From NCBI GenBank assembly GCA_965662565.1, contig CBFIHS010000006.1:13333-77332 (forward strand): DNA of 64,000 nucleotides. Reading direction: 5' to 3'. Each line of letters begins with the position of its first letter. Position 1 is the first letter of the stretch. Source of the stretch: UBA5109 sp965662565. Its GTDB lineage: Bacteria; Pseudomonadota; Gammaproteobacteria; Pseudomonadales; Pseudohongiellaceae. The position numbers and the translations under genes were made by a program. Of this stretch, positions 26,736 through 35,452 are shown piece by piece. The notes beneath the pieces were generated by a model. It did not search any database and had not been told where the DNA came from. It saw nothing but the letters and a program-made list of their open reading frames with translations.

Positions 26736-27254
26736 ATGGAAATACGTCTAATAACTAGCTCCGATGCTGAAATGCTTTCTATTTATTATGAAAAAAATTC
26801 TTCACATTTTAAGAAATGGGAGCCCAGTCGAGAGCCTGACTATTATTCCAAATCCAAATTAAAAACTCGCTTATCTCTATTTGAAGAAACACAAGCTGCT
26901 CGGAAGTCTGCCTATTTTATTGCCGTTCAAACTGAAAAAATAATTGCCCACTGCTCCCTGACTAATATTGTTTATGGGCCATTAGAAGCTTGTCACATAG
27001 GCTATGGAGTAGATGAAGATTTTGAGGGAAAAGGCCTCATGACAGAGGTCTGCAAAGAAGCGCTTCACCATGCTTTCAACAACTTACGTTTACACAGAGT
27101 CATGGCCGCTTACATGCCTATGAACAACCGTTCAGGAGCGCTGCTCCGTAAACTGGGTTTCAGCAAAGAAGGACTGGCTATAGAATATTTAAAAATTAAT
27201 GGTGTTTGGGAAGATCACATTTTAACCTCTTTATTGAACCCCAATAAAAGCTAA
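26736..27254 (+). CDS. GNAT N-acetyltransferase, RimJ/RimL-like
   Basis: 172 residues. EACHIGYGVDEDFEGKGLMT is GNAT motif A with the acetyl-CoA site (degenerate Q/RxxGxG), and LHRVMAAYMPMNNRSGALLR then LGFSKEG is motif B, both typical of RimJ/RimL-type enzymes that acetylate N-terminal amines of ribosomal proteins or small substrates. The exact substrate is unknown. No strong ribosome-binding site precedes the ATG; 62 bases separate it from the MoxR operon, so it may or may not be part of that transcript. Confidence 0.9.
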   Translation: MEIRLITSSDAEMLSIYYEKNSSHFKKWEPSREPDYYSKSKLKTRLSLFEETQAARKSAYFIAVQTEKIIAHCSLTNIVYGPLEACHIGYGVDEDFEGKGLMTEVCKEALHHAFNNLRLHRVMAAYMPMNNRSGALLRKLGFSKEGLAIEYLKINGVWEDHILTSLLNPNKS

Positions 27255-27359
27255 GCAAAACTTTTTCTAATCAAGGCGCTCAAGGGGCTTTCTTATTAAC
27301 AAAGTCATATAATCTTAACTAAAGTGAAATAGTTTCTTCGTAATTATAAAGGTTCCTCT

Positions 27360-28049
27360 ATGTCTCATATTGAATCACATAAATCACACCGCAACGGCTG
27401 GCTTCGTGCCGCGGTGCTTGGTGCGAATGACGGCATTGTTTCTACTGCTAGTTTAATAATAGGAGTGGCAGCCGCACAGATCACTAAAGATTATATTTTA
27501 GTAACCGGTCTAGCTGGTTTGGTTGCTGGTGCTATGTCAATGGCGGCAGGGGAGTACGTTTCTGTTAGCTCTCAAGCTGATACCGAGGACGCAGATCTAG
27601 AGCAAGAAAGAATTTCTATTGAAGAAAATCACGAAGAGGAAAAAATAGAGTTAGCTAAAATTTACCAAAGCAGAGGCTTAAGTGCTGAGCTATCCATGGA
27701 AGTTGCTGAGCAACTCATGCAGCATGATGCCCTTGAAGCACATGCTCGCGATGAAATTGGCATCGCGAAAACAAGCAGAGCTAAACCCGGACAGGCTGCT
27801 TTATCATCAGCCTTAGCGTTTACGGTAGGGGCATTTCTTCCCTTGTTAACTGCGTGGTTCTTCAATGTGCAACAACTAATCGTTAGCGTCGCGGTTTCTT
27901 CTCTGATTTTCCTAGGCTTGCTTGGCGCGATTGCGGCTTATGCCGGTGGAGCCCCTATTATTAAGGGCTCCTTGCGAGTCACTTTCTGGGGAGCTATCGC
28001 AATGGCATTAACCGCATTTGTCGGCTCTTTATTTGGAGCTGCCATCTAG
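27360..28049 (+). CDS. VIT1/CCC1 family transporter (Fe2+/Mn2+)
   Basis: 229 residues. GWLRAAVLGANDGIVSTASL and GLVAGAMSMAAGEYVSVSSQ are the two signature helices of the VIT1/CCC1 family. A hydrophilic region (ISIEENHEEEKIELAKIY and on) sits between helix pairs and resembles the metal-binding domain of plant and yeast members. A C-terminal half of three helices follows. Members move ferrous iron or manganese out of the cytoplasm. The upstream gap has a GAAATAGTTTC dyad (about 27325-27335) but no clear Fur site. Confidence 0.92.
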   Translation: MSHIESHKSHRNGWLRAAVLGANDGIVSTASLIIGVAAAQITKDYILVTGLAGLVAGAMSMAAGEYVSVSSQADTEDADLEQERISIEENHEEEKIELAKIYQSRGLSAELSMEVAEQLMQHDALEAHARDEIGIAKTSRAKPGQAALSSALAFTVGAFLPLLTAWFFNVQQLIVSVAVSSLIFLGLLGAIAAYAGGAPIIKGSLRVTFWGAIAMALTAFVGSLFGAAI

Positions 28050-28054
28050 AATTT

Positions 28055-28076
28055 AAGCTAGCTTTACCTAGCTTTT
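28055..28076. terminator. Weak bidirectional terminator between VIT1 and gcvP
   Basis: AAGCTAG / CTAGCTT arms around a 6-base loop, followed by TT on the plus strand and by AAATT on the minus strand. It sits in the 37-base convergent gap, where a terminator is expected. Confidence 0.45.
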
Positions 28077-28086
28077 GATTAGACTC

Positions 28087-30936
28087 TTACTCATAAGCTG
28101 AAATAGGCAAACAAGAACAAACCAAGTTTCTGTCACCAAAAACATTATCCACCCTACCCACTGGCGGCCAATACTTATTATCACGTAAGGATTTCAAGGG
28201 ATAAGCCGCTAATTCACGGCTATAGCTATGCTCCCATGTATCTGAACTTACCATATCGGCACTATGAGGCGCGTTATGCAGAGGGTTGTCATCCTTTGGA
28301 AACTCACCAGCAGCAATTCTTCTTATCTCAGCCCTAATTTGCTTCATCGCATCACAAAAACGATCAAGCTCTGTGAGAGATTCACTCTCAGTTGGCTCTA
28401 TCATCAAAGTTCCTGGAACTGGAAATGACATGGTAGGCGCATGAAAGCCATAATCAATAAGACGTTTTGCAATATCATCAACGCTGATCCCTGAAGCTTC
28501 CTGTAAAGGACGAATGTCTATTATGCATTCATGAGCCACACGCCCATTGTTCCCCGAATAGAGCACCGGGAAATCATCTTTAAGCTGATCAGCAATATAA
28601 TTGGCATGTAAGATAGCAAGCTCACTAGCCTGCTTAAGACCATTCGCCCCCATCATTTTTATATACATCCAAGTAATCGGAAGAATACTTGCACTTCCCC
28701 ATGCTGCTGATGCCACCGCTCCTACAACATTCTCATCAAGCATGGCATGACCTGGCAAGAAAGGAGCCAAATGTTCAGCGACTCCAATTGGTCCTACTCC
28801 CGGCCCTCCTCCTCCATGAGGAATACAAAATGTTTTATGCAAGTTCAAATGTGAAACATCACCGCCAAACTTACCAGGCTGACACAAGCCAACCATCGCG
28901 TTCAAGTTAGCCCCATCCATGTAAACCTGGCCGCCGTAGTTATGAACAATCTCACATAGCTCTTTTATACTTTCTTCAAAAACTCCATGAGTAGAGGGGT
29001 AAGTCACCATGATTGCGGCAAGGTCATCTTTATGTTTTTCTGCTTTTTCCTGCAAGTCTGCCAAATCTACATTCCCATTAGGGTCGCATTTAACAACCAC
29101 AACTTTCATGCCACACATCTGAGCAGATGCGGGGTTTGTACCATGTGCAGAACTTGGTATTAAACAAATATCACGCTGCCCTTGGCCTCTACTTTTCTGC
29201 CATGCACGAATTGCGAGAAGTCCAGCATACTCGCCTTGTGATCCAGCATTTGGCTGTAAAGAAACTGCCGCGTAGCCAGTTATCTCACATAACATGGCCT
29301 CTAATTCTTTAATCATTTCAAGATAACCCTGAACTTGATCATTAGGAACAAAAGGATGAATTTGTCCAAACTCTGGCCATGTAACAGGTATCATTTCTGA
29401 AGTAGCATTTAGTTTCATTGTGCAAGATCCCAAAGGAATCATAGCTCGATCTAATGCAATATCTTTATCTGCCAGTTTGCGCATATAACGCAACATTTCT
29501 GTTTCAGAATGGTGTGTATTAAAAACAGGATGAGTTAGGACTGCATCCTCTCGTAATATTTTGTCATCGATACCTGAGCTTGCTTCAGCCTCGGCTTTTG
29601 CAAAATCGATTTCCTTAGCTGAAAATAAACTCCAAAGTTTTTTCACATCCTCAACGGTAGACGTTTCATCAAGAGAAAGCCCTAAACTGCTCTCATCAAT
29701 TTCACGCAAATTAATACCTAGACCTCGAGCTTTGCTATGAATGCCTTCGGTTGCTTCTCCAGTATCCAAGGTCAAAGTATCAAAGAAAGATTGATTAGAA
29801 ATTTTGACGCCGGCATGACTCAATCCTGCCGCTAGTATTGCCGTTAATGTGTGAGTTCTTTGTGCTATCTTTTTTAGACCTTCTGGCCCATGATAAACAG
29901 CATACATTCCTGCAATCACTGCCAATAGTACTTGCGCAGTACAAATATTACTCGTCGCTTTTTCTCTACGAATATGTTGCTCACGAGTTTGTAAAGCTAG
30001 ACGAAAAGCTGGCTTACCTCTGCTATCTTGAGAAACCCCTATCAACCTTCCAGGAAGTGAACGTTTAAAACTTTCTCTAACTGCCATATAAGCTGCATGA
30101 GGACCACCAAAGCCTAAGGGGATACCAAAACGTTGTGTTGAACCAACAACAACATCAGCACCAATAGCGCCAGGTGACTTAATTAATAATAAGCTTAGTA
30201 AATCAGCGGCCATTGAAACAAGAATATTCTTATCATGTGCCTCAGCGATTAAACTTGTGTAATCTACAATTTCACCATCAGCACCTGGGTACTGAATCAA
30301 CATTGCAAAACAATCATGCTCTAAAACATCACTTGGCTTGCCAACAACAATTTCAATACCAAGAGGCTCTGCTCGTGTTTGAATGACCTCTAAAGTTTGT
30401 GGAAAACAGTTCTCATCGACAAAAAACTTTGTTGACTTGCTCTTAGTCATCCGTTGACACAAAGTCATCGCCTCTGCTGAGGCACTGCCTTCATCAAGCA
30501 TGGAAGCATTTGCAATATCCATTCCTGTTAAGTCGGAGATCATGGTTTGATAATTTATTAAGGCTTCTAATCTTCCTTGCGATATTTCAGCTTGGTAAGG
30601 TGTATAGGCTGTATACCACGCTGGGTTTTCGAGTATGTTTCTTAAAATCACTGCAGGTGTATGCGTGTTGTAATATCCTTGCCCTATAAATGTCTTAAAC
30701 ACCTTATTCTTCTTAGCCAGTAAACTTAGCTCATTAAGCGCATCTAGTTCACTACTGCTGCTCTCAAGATTAAGACCACTTTCCATACGGATTGATGCGG
30801 GCACAACTTCGTCTATAAAACTATCTATATTGTCACAGCCAAGCGTTTCTAAAATTTGTTTTTGCTCATCTTCATTCGACCCTATGTGCCTGGCTATAAA
30901 AGCTTGATCAATCTCCAACTCTGACAATGATTTCAT
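28087..30936 (-). CDS. gcvP: Glycine dehydrogenase (decarboxylating), P-protein GcvP
   Basis: 949 residues from ATG 30936 (the frame also has a GTG at 30951). P-protein of the glycine cleavage system: PLP-dependent decarboxylation of glycine onto the lipoyl arm of GcvH. The N-terminus FIARHIGS is typical; the PLP lysine is in HLNLHKTFCIPHGGGGPG. It is the single-chain, fused two-domain form as in E. coli (957 residues). It follows gcvT by about 50 bases. gcvH, normally between them or next to them, is absent from this locus. Confidence 0.97.
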   Translation of the reverse strand: MKSLSELEIDQAFIARHIGSNEDEQKQILETLGCDNIDSFIDEVVPASIRMESGLNLESSSSELDALNELSLLAKKNKVFKTFIGQGYYNTHTPAVILRNILENPAWYTAYTPYQAEISQGRLEALINYQTMISDLTGMDIANASMLDEGSASAEAMTLCQRMTKSKSTKFFVDENCFPQTLEVIQTRAEPLGIEIVVGKPSDVLEHDCFAMLIQYPGADGEIVDYTSLIAEAHDKNILVSMAADLLSLLLIKSPGAIGADVVVGSTQRFGIPLGFGGPHAAYMAVRESFKRSLPGRLIGVSQDSRGKPAFRLALQTREQHIRREKATSNICTAQVLLAVIAGMYAVYHGPEGLKKIAQRTHTLTAILAAGLSHAGVKISNQSFFDTLTLDTGEATEGIHSKARGLGINLREIDESSLGLSLDETSTVEDVKKLWSLFSAKEIDFAKAEAEASSGIDDKILREDAVLTHPVFNTHHSETEMLRYMRKLADKDIALDRAMIPLGSCTMKLNATSEMIPVTWPEFGQIHPFVPNDQVQGYLEMIKELEAMLCEITGYAAVSLQPNAGSQGEYAGLLAIRAWQKSRGQGQRDICLIPSSAHGTNPASAQMCGMKVVVVKCDPNGNVDLADLQEKAEKHKDDLAAIMVTYPSTHGVFEESIKELCEIVHNYGGQVYMDGANLNAMVGLCQPGKFGGDVSHLNLHKTFCIPHGGGGPGVGPIGVAEHLAPFLPGHAMLDENVVGAVASAAWGSASILPITWMYIKMMGANGLKQASELAILHANYIADQLKDDFPVLYSGNNGRVAHECIIDIRPLQEASGISVDDIAKRLIDYGFHAPTMSFPVPGTLMIEPTESESLTELDRFCDAMKQIRAEIRRIAAGEFPKDDNPLHNAPHSADMVSSDTWEHSYSRELAAYPLKSLRDNKYWPPVGRVDNVFGDRNLVCSCLPISAYE

Positions 30937-30984
30937 ATTTATATTTCTCACAACTCTTTTGAATTAAGTGTTAACTGTTAAGTG

Positions 30985-32094
30985 TTAAGCACGATAATAG
31001 TTTTGTTGTACAAAAGGCATTTTGCATACTTCAACTGGTATTTCTTTTTGGCGAACTAAAGCTTTTAGTTTAGTCCCTACTTCTTTATATGCAGGGTCAA
31101 CAAAGGCAATCGAAATCGGAGCCGATACTGAAGGAGCGAAGCCGCCACTAGATACCTTACCGACTAATTCTCCAGCCTCATTAAACAACTCTGCACCATC
31201 TCGAACCGGCACGCGGCCATCAACCAACAGTCCTACTCGTTTGGTTGTTGTCCCATCCTGTATTTGTTTCAAGATGATTTCTGCACCTGGAAAGCCTCCT
31301 TCTTTGGCTCCCCCACTACGACGATTTTTGCTGATACTCCAAATCAACCCGGCTTCAATAGGGGTGATGTCATCTGAAAGCTCATGTCCGTATAAACACA
31401 AGCTTGCTTCCAAACGTAAAGAGTCTCTTGCGCCTAGACCAATTGCTTCTACCTCTTCATTGGCTAGCAAAATTCGAGCTAACTTTTCTGCGCTGTCATT
31501 TGAAACTGATATTTCGAAACCATCTTCTCCCGTGTACCCTGATCGGTTGACGTAGCATTTAATGCCTTCGATTTCTGCTTCACGACTTTGCATAAAGCTC
31601 ATTGAAGATAGATCATCCATATACACAGACATGACTTCTTTTGCAGTAGGCCCCTGCAATGCTAACAGTGCTTGGTCTTCCATATATTCGATCTTGAAAT
31701 CTTTTAAATTAGCGCGTAAATGGTCAAGGTCTTTTTCTTTACAAGCGGCATTTACCACTAATAAAAACTTATCTTCAGCCAAACGAGTAATCATTAAGTC
31801 ATCAATTACACCACCTTTTTCATTGGTAAATAATCCATAACTCTGTTGGCCTATCGGTAAGGCTTCAAAATCTACAGGTATCAATGACTCTAGTGCAGCA
31901 GCAAGACCCGTACCGGTAATCATGACTTGTCCCATATGTGAAACGTCAAACAGACCTGCTTTCGAACGCGTATGCAGATGTTCCTTAACAATTCCGGCAG
32001 GATAAGAAACGGGCATATCATAACCAGCAAAAGGCACTAATTTTCCGCCTAATTCTTTGTGTAGCTCAAATAGTGGTGTATGTTTCAAAGTCAA
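30985..32094 (-). CDS. gcvT: Aminomethyltransferase, T-protein GcvT
   Basis: 369 residues. Moves the methylene unit from GcvH to tetrahydrofolate and frees ammonia. FDVSHMGQVMITG, the folate-site region GYTGEDGFEI and LGARDSLRLEASLCLYGHEL are characteristic. It starts with TTG at 32094, which has AAGG eight bases upstream; an ATG at 32099 is in another frame and stops after two codons. The ribosome-binding site adjoins a run of (ATTAAA) hexamers. The 185 bases upstream show no glycine riboswitch, which often controls gcvT in other bacteria. Confidence 0.96.
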   Translation of the reverse strand: MTLKHTPLFELHKELGGKLVPFAGYDMPVSYPAGIVKEHLHTRSKAGLFDVSHMGQVMITGTGLAAALESLIPVDFEALPIGQQSYGLFTNEKGGVIDDLMITRLAEDKFLLVVNAACKEKDLDHLRANLKDFKIEYMEDQALLALQGPTAKEVMSVYMDDLSSMSFMQSREAEIEGIKCYVNRSGYTGEDGFEISVSNDSAEKLARILLANEEVEAIGLGARDSLRLEASLCLYGHELSDDITPIEAGLIWSISKNRRSGGAKEGGFPGAEIILKQIQDGTTTKRVGLLVDGRVPVRDGAELFNEAGELVGKVSSGGFAPSVSAPISIAFVDPAYKEVGTKLKALVRQKEIPVEVCKMPFVQQNYYRA

Positions 32095-32108
32095 TTCATT
32101 TACCTTTT

Positions 32109-32149
32109 ATTAAAATTAAAATTAAAATTAAAATTAAAATTAAAATTAA
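32109..32149. repeat. Hexanucleotide tandem repeat at the gcvT ribosome-binding site
   Basis: Six perfect ATTAAA units and a partial seventh, 15-55 bases upstream of the gcvT start, touching its AAGG. Simple repeats here can change length by slippage and so alter spacing or translation. Confidence 0.9.
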
Positions 32150-32250
32150 TTCTACGTCAGTTTTCTATATCCAGTTCTTCTTTCTAAAAGTTTTTAAAAG
32201 TTTTTTAAAAAATTTCTGGAGACTATCTCAAAATTAGCCACAGAAATTTT

Positions 32251-32268
32251 TTCAGCACGAATGCTGAA
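32251..32268. other. Stem-loop downstream of the M6 protease stop
   Basis: TTCAGCA / TGCTGAA arms around a 4-base loop (UUCG on the minus strand), with T- and A-rich flanks that extend the pairing. Neither strand has a T-run straight after the stem, so it is a weak terminator candidate; it could stabilise the end of the protease mRNA. Confidence 0.5.
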
Positions 32269-32279
32269 GAAAAACACTT

Positions 32280-35105
32280 TTATCTTTCCCAGGTAAAGTA
32301 AACTTTAACTTTAGCTTCAGAGGGAGCGTTTGAGCCTGGCCTTGCCAACTGAAAGCTTAAGCCCTCGTTGGGGATATTAGCGCTACCAAATAACAACTTT
32401 GGATTCATGTAAGTTTTGCTATCGCTAAAACTAGCAATTTGAGGGTAAGGGCTGGATCTATCCGCTACTAAAGTACCGTCTTCAATTCTGAAAAACTGTA
32501 AACCATTTTCAAATTCTTCTNNNNNNNNNNAAAAAGCCGCATCTCCAGAATGTGCATTACGTAATAGGCGGTCATACAATCTAAAACTTAGGCCCGATCT
32601 AGACAATCGAATATCGTAAAGAGTGGACATCGATTTATAAGCTTCACGATCAACACCAGGTAAGAATTCATTACTGAGTGTAAAACCATAAAGTAATTGG
32701 CGACCATCCCAACTTATATTTTCACCATCAGGAATAACAGAATCGTCACAATAGCTTCGATCCTCATTGCTTAAATCTATTGGATAATATTCTGGTCGAC
32801 GCTGAAAGCACATTACATCGAGATAAGATTGACGCAATCTTACTTGCGCATCTTTATCGAATTCAAAAAACTTCCAGCCATCTTCTTCCTGATAATATTC
32901 TGAAGGCACCAAAGGTAAATCATATTCTTGTGCGTTGGCATCGACTAACAATAAAAATCCATTACCAGGACCAAACTGGGCAGGCTCATTTTGACTCCAT
33001 AAATAAGAACCATTGTAATACCAAAGTAAAACACCTGGACGATAAGCGAAATCAACAGCTTCTAGGTTTCCAGTTTCAGCGTTTTTATAAAATGAAAAGC
33101 CTGGCTTAGAAAGCCCAGAATCATAATTATAGGCCGACGAAAATTGCTCATAAGGATCACGGTATTCCAGTAAATAGAAATGAGGAACCGCAAGATCATG
33201 CGAACCAGTGCTTAGTGAAAAACCATCCACACGCCAGCCTTGGAAACTTTGAGCTTCAAAATCTTCCTTGAAGCCTAGTGCGGCTATTTCAATATTATCA
33301 ACTAAAGCGCCATCCTCAACAGCTGCCATGTCAGCAAAATAATGAAAACGAATCTCAAGCTCTTCTTCACCAGCATAGTCACTGAGATCAAATTCAGCAT
33401 GCACCCATTGCGAAATTGAACAAGGATCTTCCTCAACTTCACCCACTCGGTCTTCAGCCATTGCAAGATCTTGGTCAGGATTACAACCAATAGTAGTCTC
33501 TACTTTACCATCACCATCAAGGTCTCCACTTCTTCCGCTAAACCCGGGAATCGTTCCGAAACCATCATGCCCTCTTTGCGAAGACATGACGCTTTGAGTA
33601 TCTTCAGGGCTGCTTTTATCGTTCGGCATTAAACGCTGATAGCTTTCCCCATCTAATGATGCTTCTACATATAGGTAATCCCAATCAGCTTCAATAACAA
33701 ACCACGTATCTAGCTCCAATATAACTTCTTGCCCCTCCAATCCACTCAAATCAAAGCTCCTTGAGAGGCTGTTGTTCATGTCGTTACCTTGGCCGGTATA
33801 AGCTGCCTGCCGACCATTTCCTTCCTGCAAAGGGCCCATCCGTAATTGCCTTATCTTAGGCGGCAAAATCACCATAGCGGCATCACAAACACCCTGAGGG
33901 TTTACTTCACCCAAAGAACCGCTCCAATCATTCATTGTCTTCAAATAAACCGACTGCACTCGACTCGCTCCAGTCAAGGTCGGCTTAATAACACAAGGTT
34001 TAGACCAACCTAGAACCATCCTAGACCAGATACTCATTTCCTGCGGGATAGGGCCAATAGTCGAGCTCATTACTTCCCATGAGGCAGTAGAATTGCTGGT
34101 TTGGCGGGCGTAGATATCTGGCAAGCCGATAGAGTGACCAAACTCATGGATAAAAGTGGAAACAGAGGTATATTCAGACTGCATATTGTAGTCATACACC
34201 CATAGCCCGTCTTTCAATTCAACGCCTCCACGACGATTGATAAAGCCCTCAACCTCAGGGCCTTTGCCATTATTCTTGGTTAATGAAAAGCGATGAGGCC
34301 AAATACGCTGTGCGCATTCCTGCTCATCTTCACTTAATTCATCATATAACTCAGCCGGAGCGTTTGGCGTGAATTTCTGATTAAGACTGTATAAGCTCTG
34401 ACACGAAGACTGACTCTTGCCCGCAAAAACCAGAACAAAATGATCAATGTAGCCATCACGCTCGTTGAAAACACCATCACCGTCATAATCCATCGGATCC
34501 CAAACATCAAAGTTTTCCCACGGAAAATCTGGCGCTTGTGCAAAAGCTGCTGTTAGAACATCCTCTACCAGTATTTCTGCACGAGAATCATTACGCCACT
34601 GACCGTCAGAGTTTTGAACTGGTTTACCATAATAATCAGACGGCTCTTCAACAGTCACCATTGGTAAAACTTCACCGGTCACCGCAAACTGCCCTTTGGA
34701 TTGGTGATGATAATAATGAGTAAGGGTTTCTGGCTCTGGCGAATTAAGATCAGAAGAAAACAATAACTCTGTTAAATAAGCCTGATTTTTAGAAGCCGCA
34801 TTGTCTTCCCCCAAAAACCGATCAAAACCTTTGTTGCTGTATTGAACAGGAATGATCAGCATGCGGTGAGGGTTTTCGGCGCTACTGAAAACCGGTGAGA
34901 TAGCATCAGATTTTATTTGAGGGTTGCCCAAGGCATCCAACTCAAAATTAGCTAAATTCTCAATTAATTCGATGCCAGCTTGATTCTGCGCAAGTAATGG
35001 CTTCGCAGACGAGATTAATAAACAAAAAGTAGCCAAGCCCAATCCGCTTTTAACAAGCGAATTGAACCCGAGCGTATTGTTGAAAAAAGCCAATGAAGTC
35101 AGCAA
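32280..35105 (-). CDS. Secreted M6 family (immune inhibitor A-like) metalloprotease
   Basis: About 941 residues including an assembly gap. A signal peptide (about residues 15-40, ending near LLAQ) precedes the M6 domain, whose zinc site is STFIHEFGHSIGLPD (HEFGH with downstream Asp). Typical M6 blocks EPETLTHYYHHQSKGQFAVT and VWDPMDYDGDGVFNERDGY are present. The C-terminal half carries jelly-roll-like carbohydrate-binding segments (EDFEAQSFQGWRVDGFSL, DNIEIAALGF). The first codon is TTG at 35105 with a weak ribosome-binding site, so the start is uncertain. Ten Ns at 32521-32530 interrupt it; the frame is kept on both sides. Probably a scavenging extracellular protease; no adjacent secretion genes. 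Confidence 0.88.
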   Translation of the reverse strand: MLTSLAFFNNTLGFNSLVKSGLGLATFCLLISSAKPLLAQNQAGIELIENLANFELDALGNPQIKSDAISPVFSSAENPHRMLIIPVQYSNKGFDRFLGEDNAASKNQAYLTELLFSSDLNSPEPETLTHYYHHQSKGQFAVTGEVLPMVTVEEPSDYYGKPVQNSDGQWRNDSRAEILVEDVLTAAFAQAPDFPWENFDVWDPMDYDGDGVFNERDGYIDHFVLVFAGKSQSSCQSLYSLNQKFTPNAPAELYDELSEDEQECAQRIWPHRFSLTKNNGKGPEVEGFINRRGGVELKDGLWVYDYNMQSEYTSVSTFIHEFGHSIGLPDIYARQTSNSTASWEVMSSTIGPIPQEMSIWSRMVLGWSKPCVIKPTLTGASRVQSVYLKTMNDWSGSLGEVNPQGVCDAAMVILPPKIRQLRMGPLQEGNGRQAAYTGQGNDMNNSLSRSFDLSGLEGQEVILELDTWFVIEADWDYLYVEASLDGESYQRLMPNDKSSPEDTQSVMSSQRGHDGFGTIPGFSGRSGDLDGDGKVETTIGCNPDQDLAMAEDRVGEVEEDPCSISQWVHAEFDLSDYAGEEELEIRFHYFADMAAVEDGALVDNIEIAALGFKEDFEAQSFQGWRVDGFSLSTGSHDLAVPHFYLLEYRDPYEQFSSAYNYDSGLSKPGFSFYKNAETGNLEAVDFAYRPGVLLWYYNGSYLWSQNEPAQFGPGNGFLLLVDANAQEYDLPLVPSEYYQEEDGWKFFEFDKDAQVRLRQSYLDVMCFQRRPEYYPIDLSNEDRSYCDDSVIPDGENISWDGRQLLYGFTLSNEFLPGVDREAYKSMSTLYDIRLSRSGLSFRLYDRLLRNAHSGDAAFXXXXEEFENGLQFFRIEDGTLVADRSSPYPQIASFSDSKTYMNPKLLFGSANIPNEGLSFQLARPGSNAPSEAKVKVYFTWER
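32521..32530. other. Assembly gap (10 N)
   Basis: Ten Ns inside the M6 protease gene. Both sides read in the same frame if the gap is 10 bases, so the true gap is likely to be 10 or differ by a multiple of three; nothing shows a real frameshift. Confidence 0.98.
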
Positions 35106-35452
35106 AAAAAGAAGCCTAAGGAAAGTTAAAATCTGCTTACAATCTTACCTAAAGCCCTCAACATGAACAATGAAACTTAACACTTTTCTTAAGAAATTTT
35201 TATCAAGCGTCGCCCCCTAAGGGTGCATGGCGCGTGCTTTTAGGGCGTTTTTGGGTCCAAAAGCAAAGCCTGCAAGTGGCCACAAAAAACTGCTGCATTA
35301 ATCATTCATCAAAAGACAGTGAAATCGTTTTAATTAAGCTTTACTATGGTTCAAAAAGCTATTGTAAACTTGAGATAGTAGATCTACTCTTAAACTCAAA
35401 GCGAACAATAAGAACTGATGAATATTCAACGCTTTTATAAAGCCTGTAAAAA
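35106..35452. other. 347-base divergent gap between M6 protease and the TPR/TonB-like gene
   Basis: AT-rich. It holds the 12-base palindrome TTTCTTAAGAAA (35185-35196), 80 bases upstream of the protease, and an imperfect stem CCCTAA / TTAGGG at 35213-35248 followed by TTTTT. A 68-codon plus-strand frame at 35234-35440 has no ribosome-binding site and no familiar pattern, so I do not call it a gene. Confidence 0.5.

Noticed and set aside
32109..32149. CRISPR-like array
   Set aside because: The unit is a six-base microsatellite without spacers, and no cas genes are present.
32095..32279. Glycine riboswitch expected upstream of gcvT
   Set aside because: I searched the leader for the conserved glycine aptamer segments and found only AT-rich DNA, the hexamer repeat and one stem.
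35213..35253. Plus-strand rho-independent terminator (CCCTAA / TTAGGG then TTTTT)
   Set aside because: No plus-strand gene ends upstream and the stem is interrupted with a long loop, so a functional call is not supported.
35234..35440. 68-codon plus-strand frame in the gap after the M6 protease
   Set aside because: No ribosome-binding site or recognisable domain; it runs across an imperfect hairpin.
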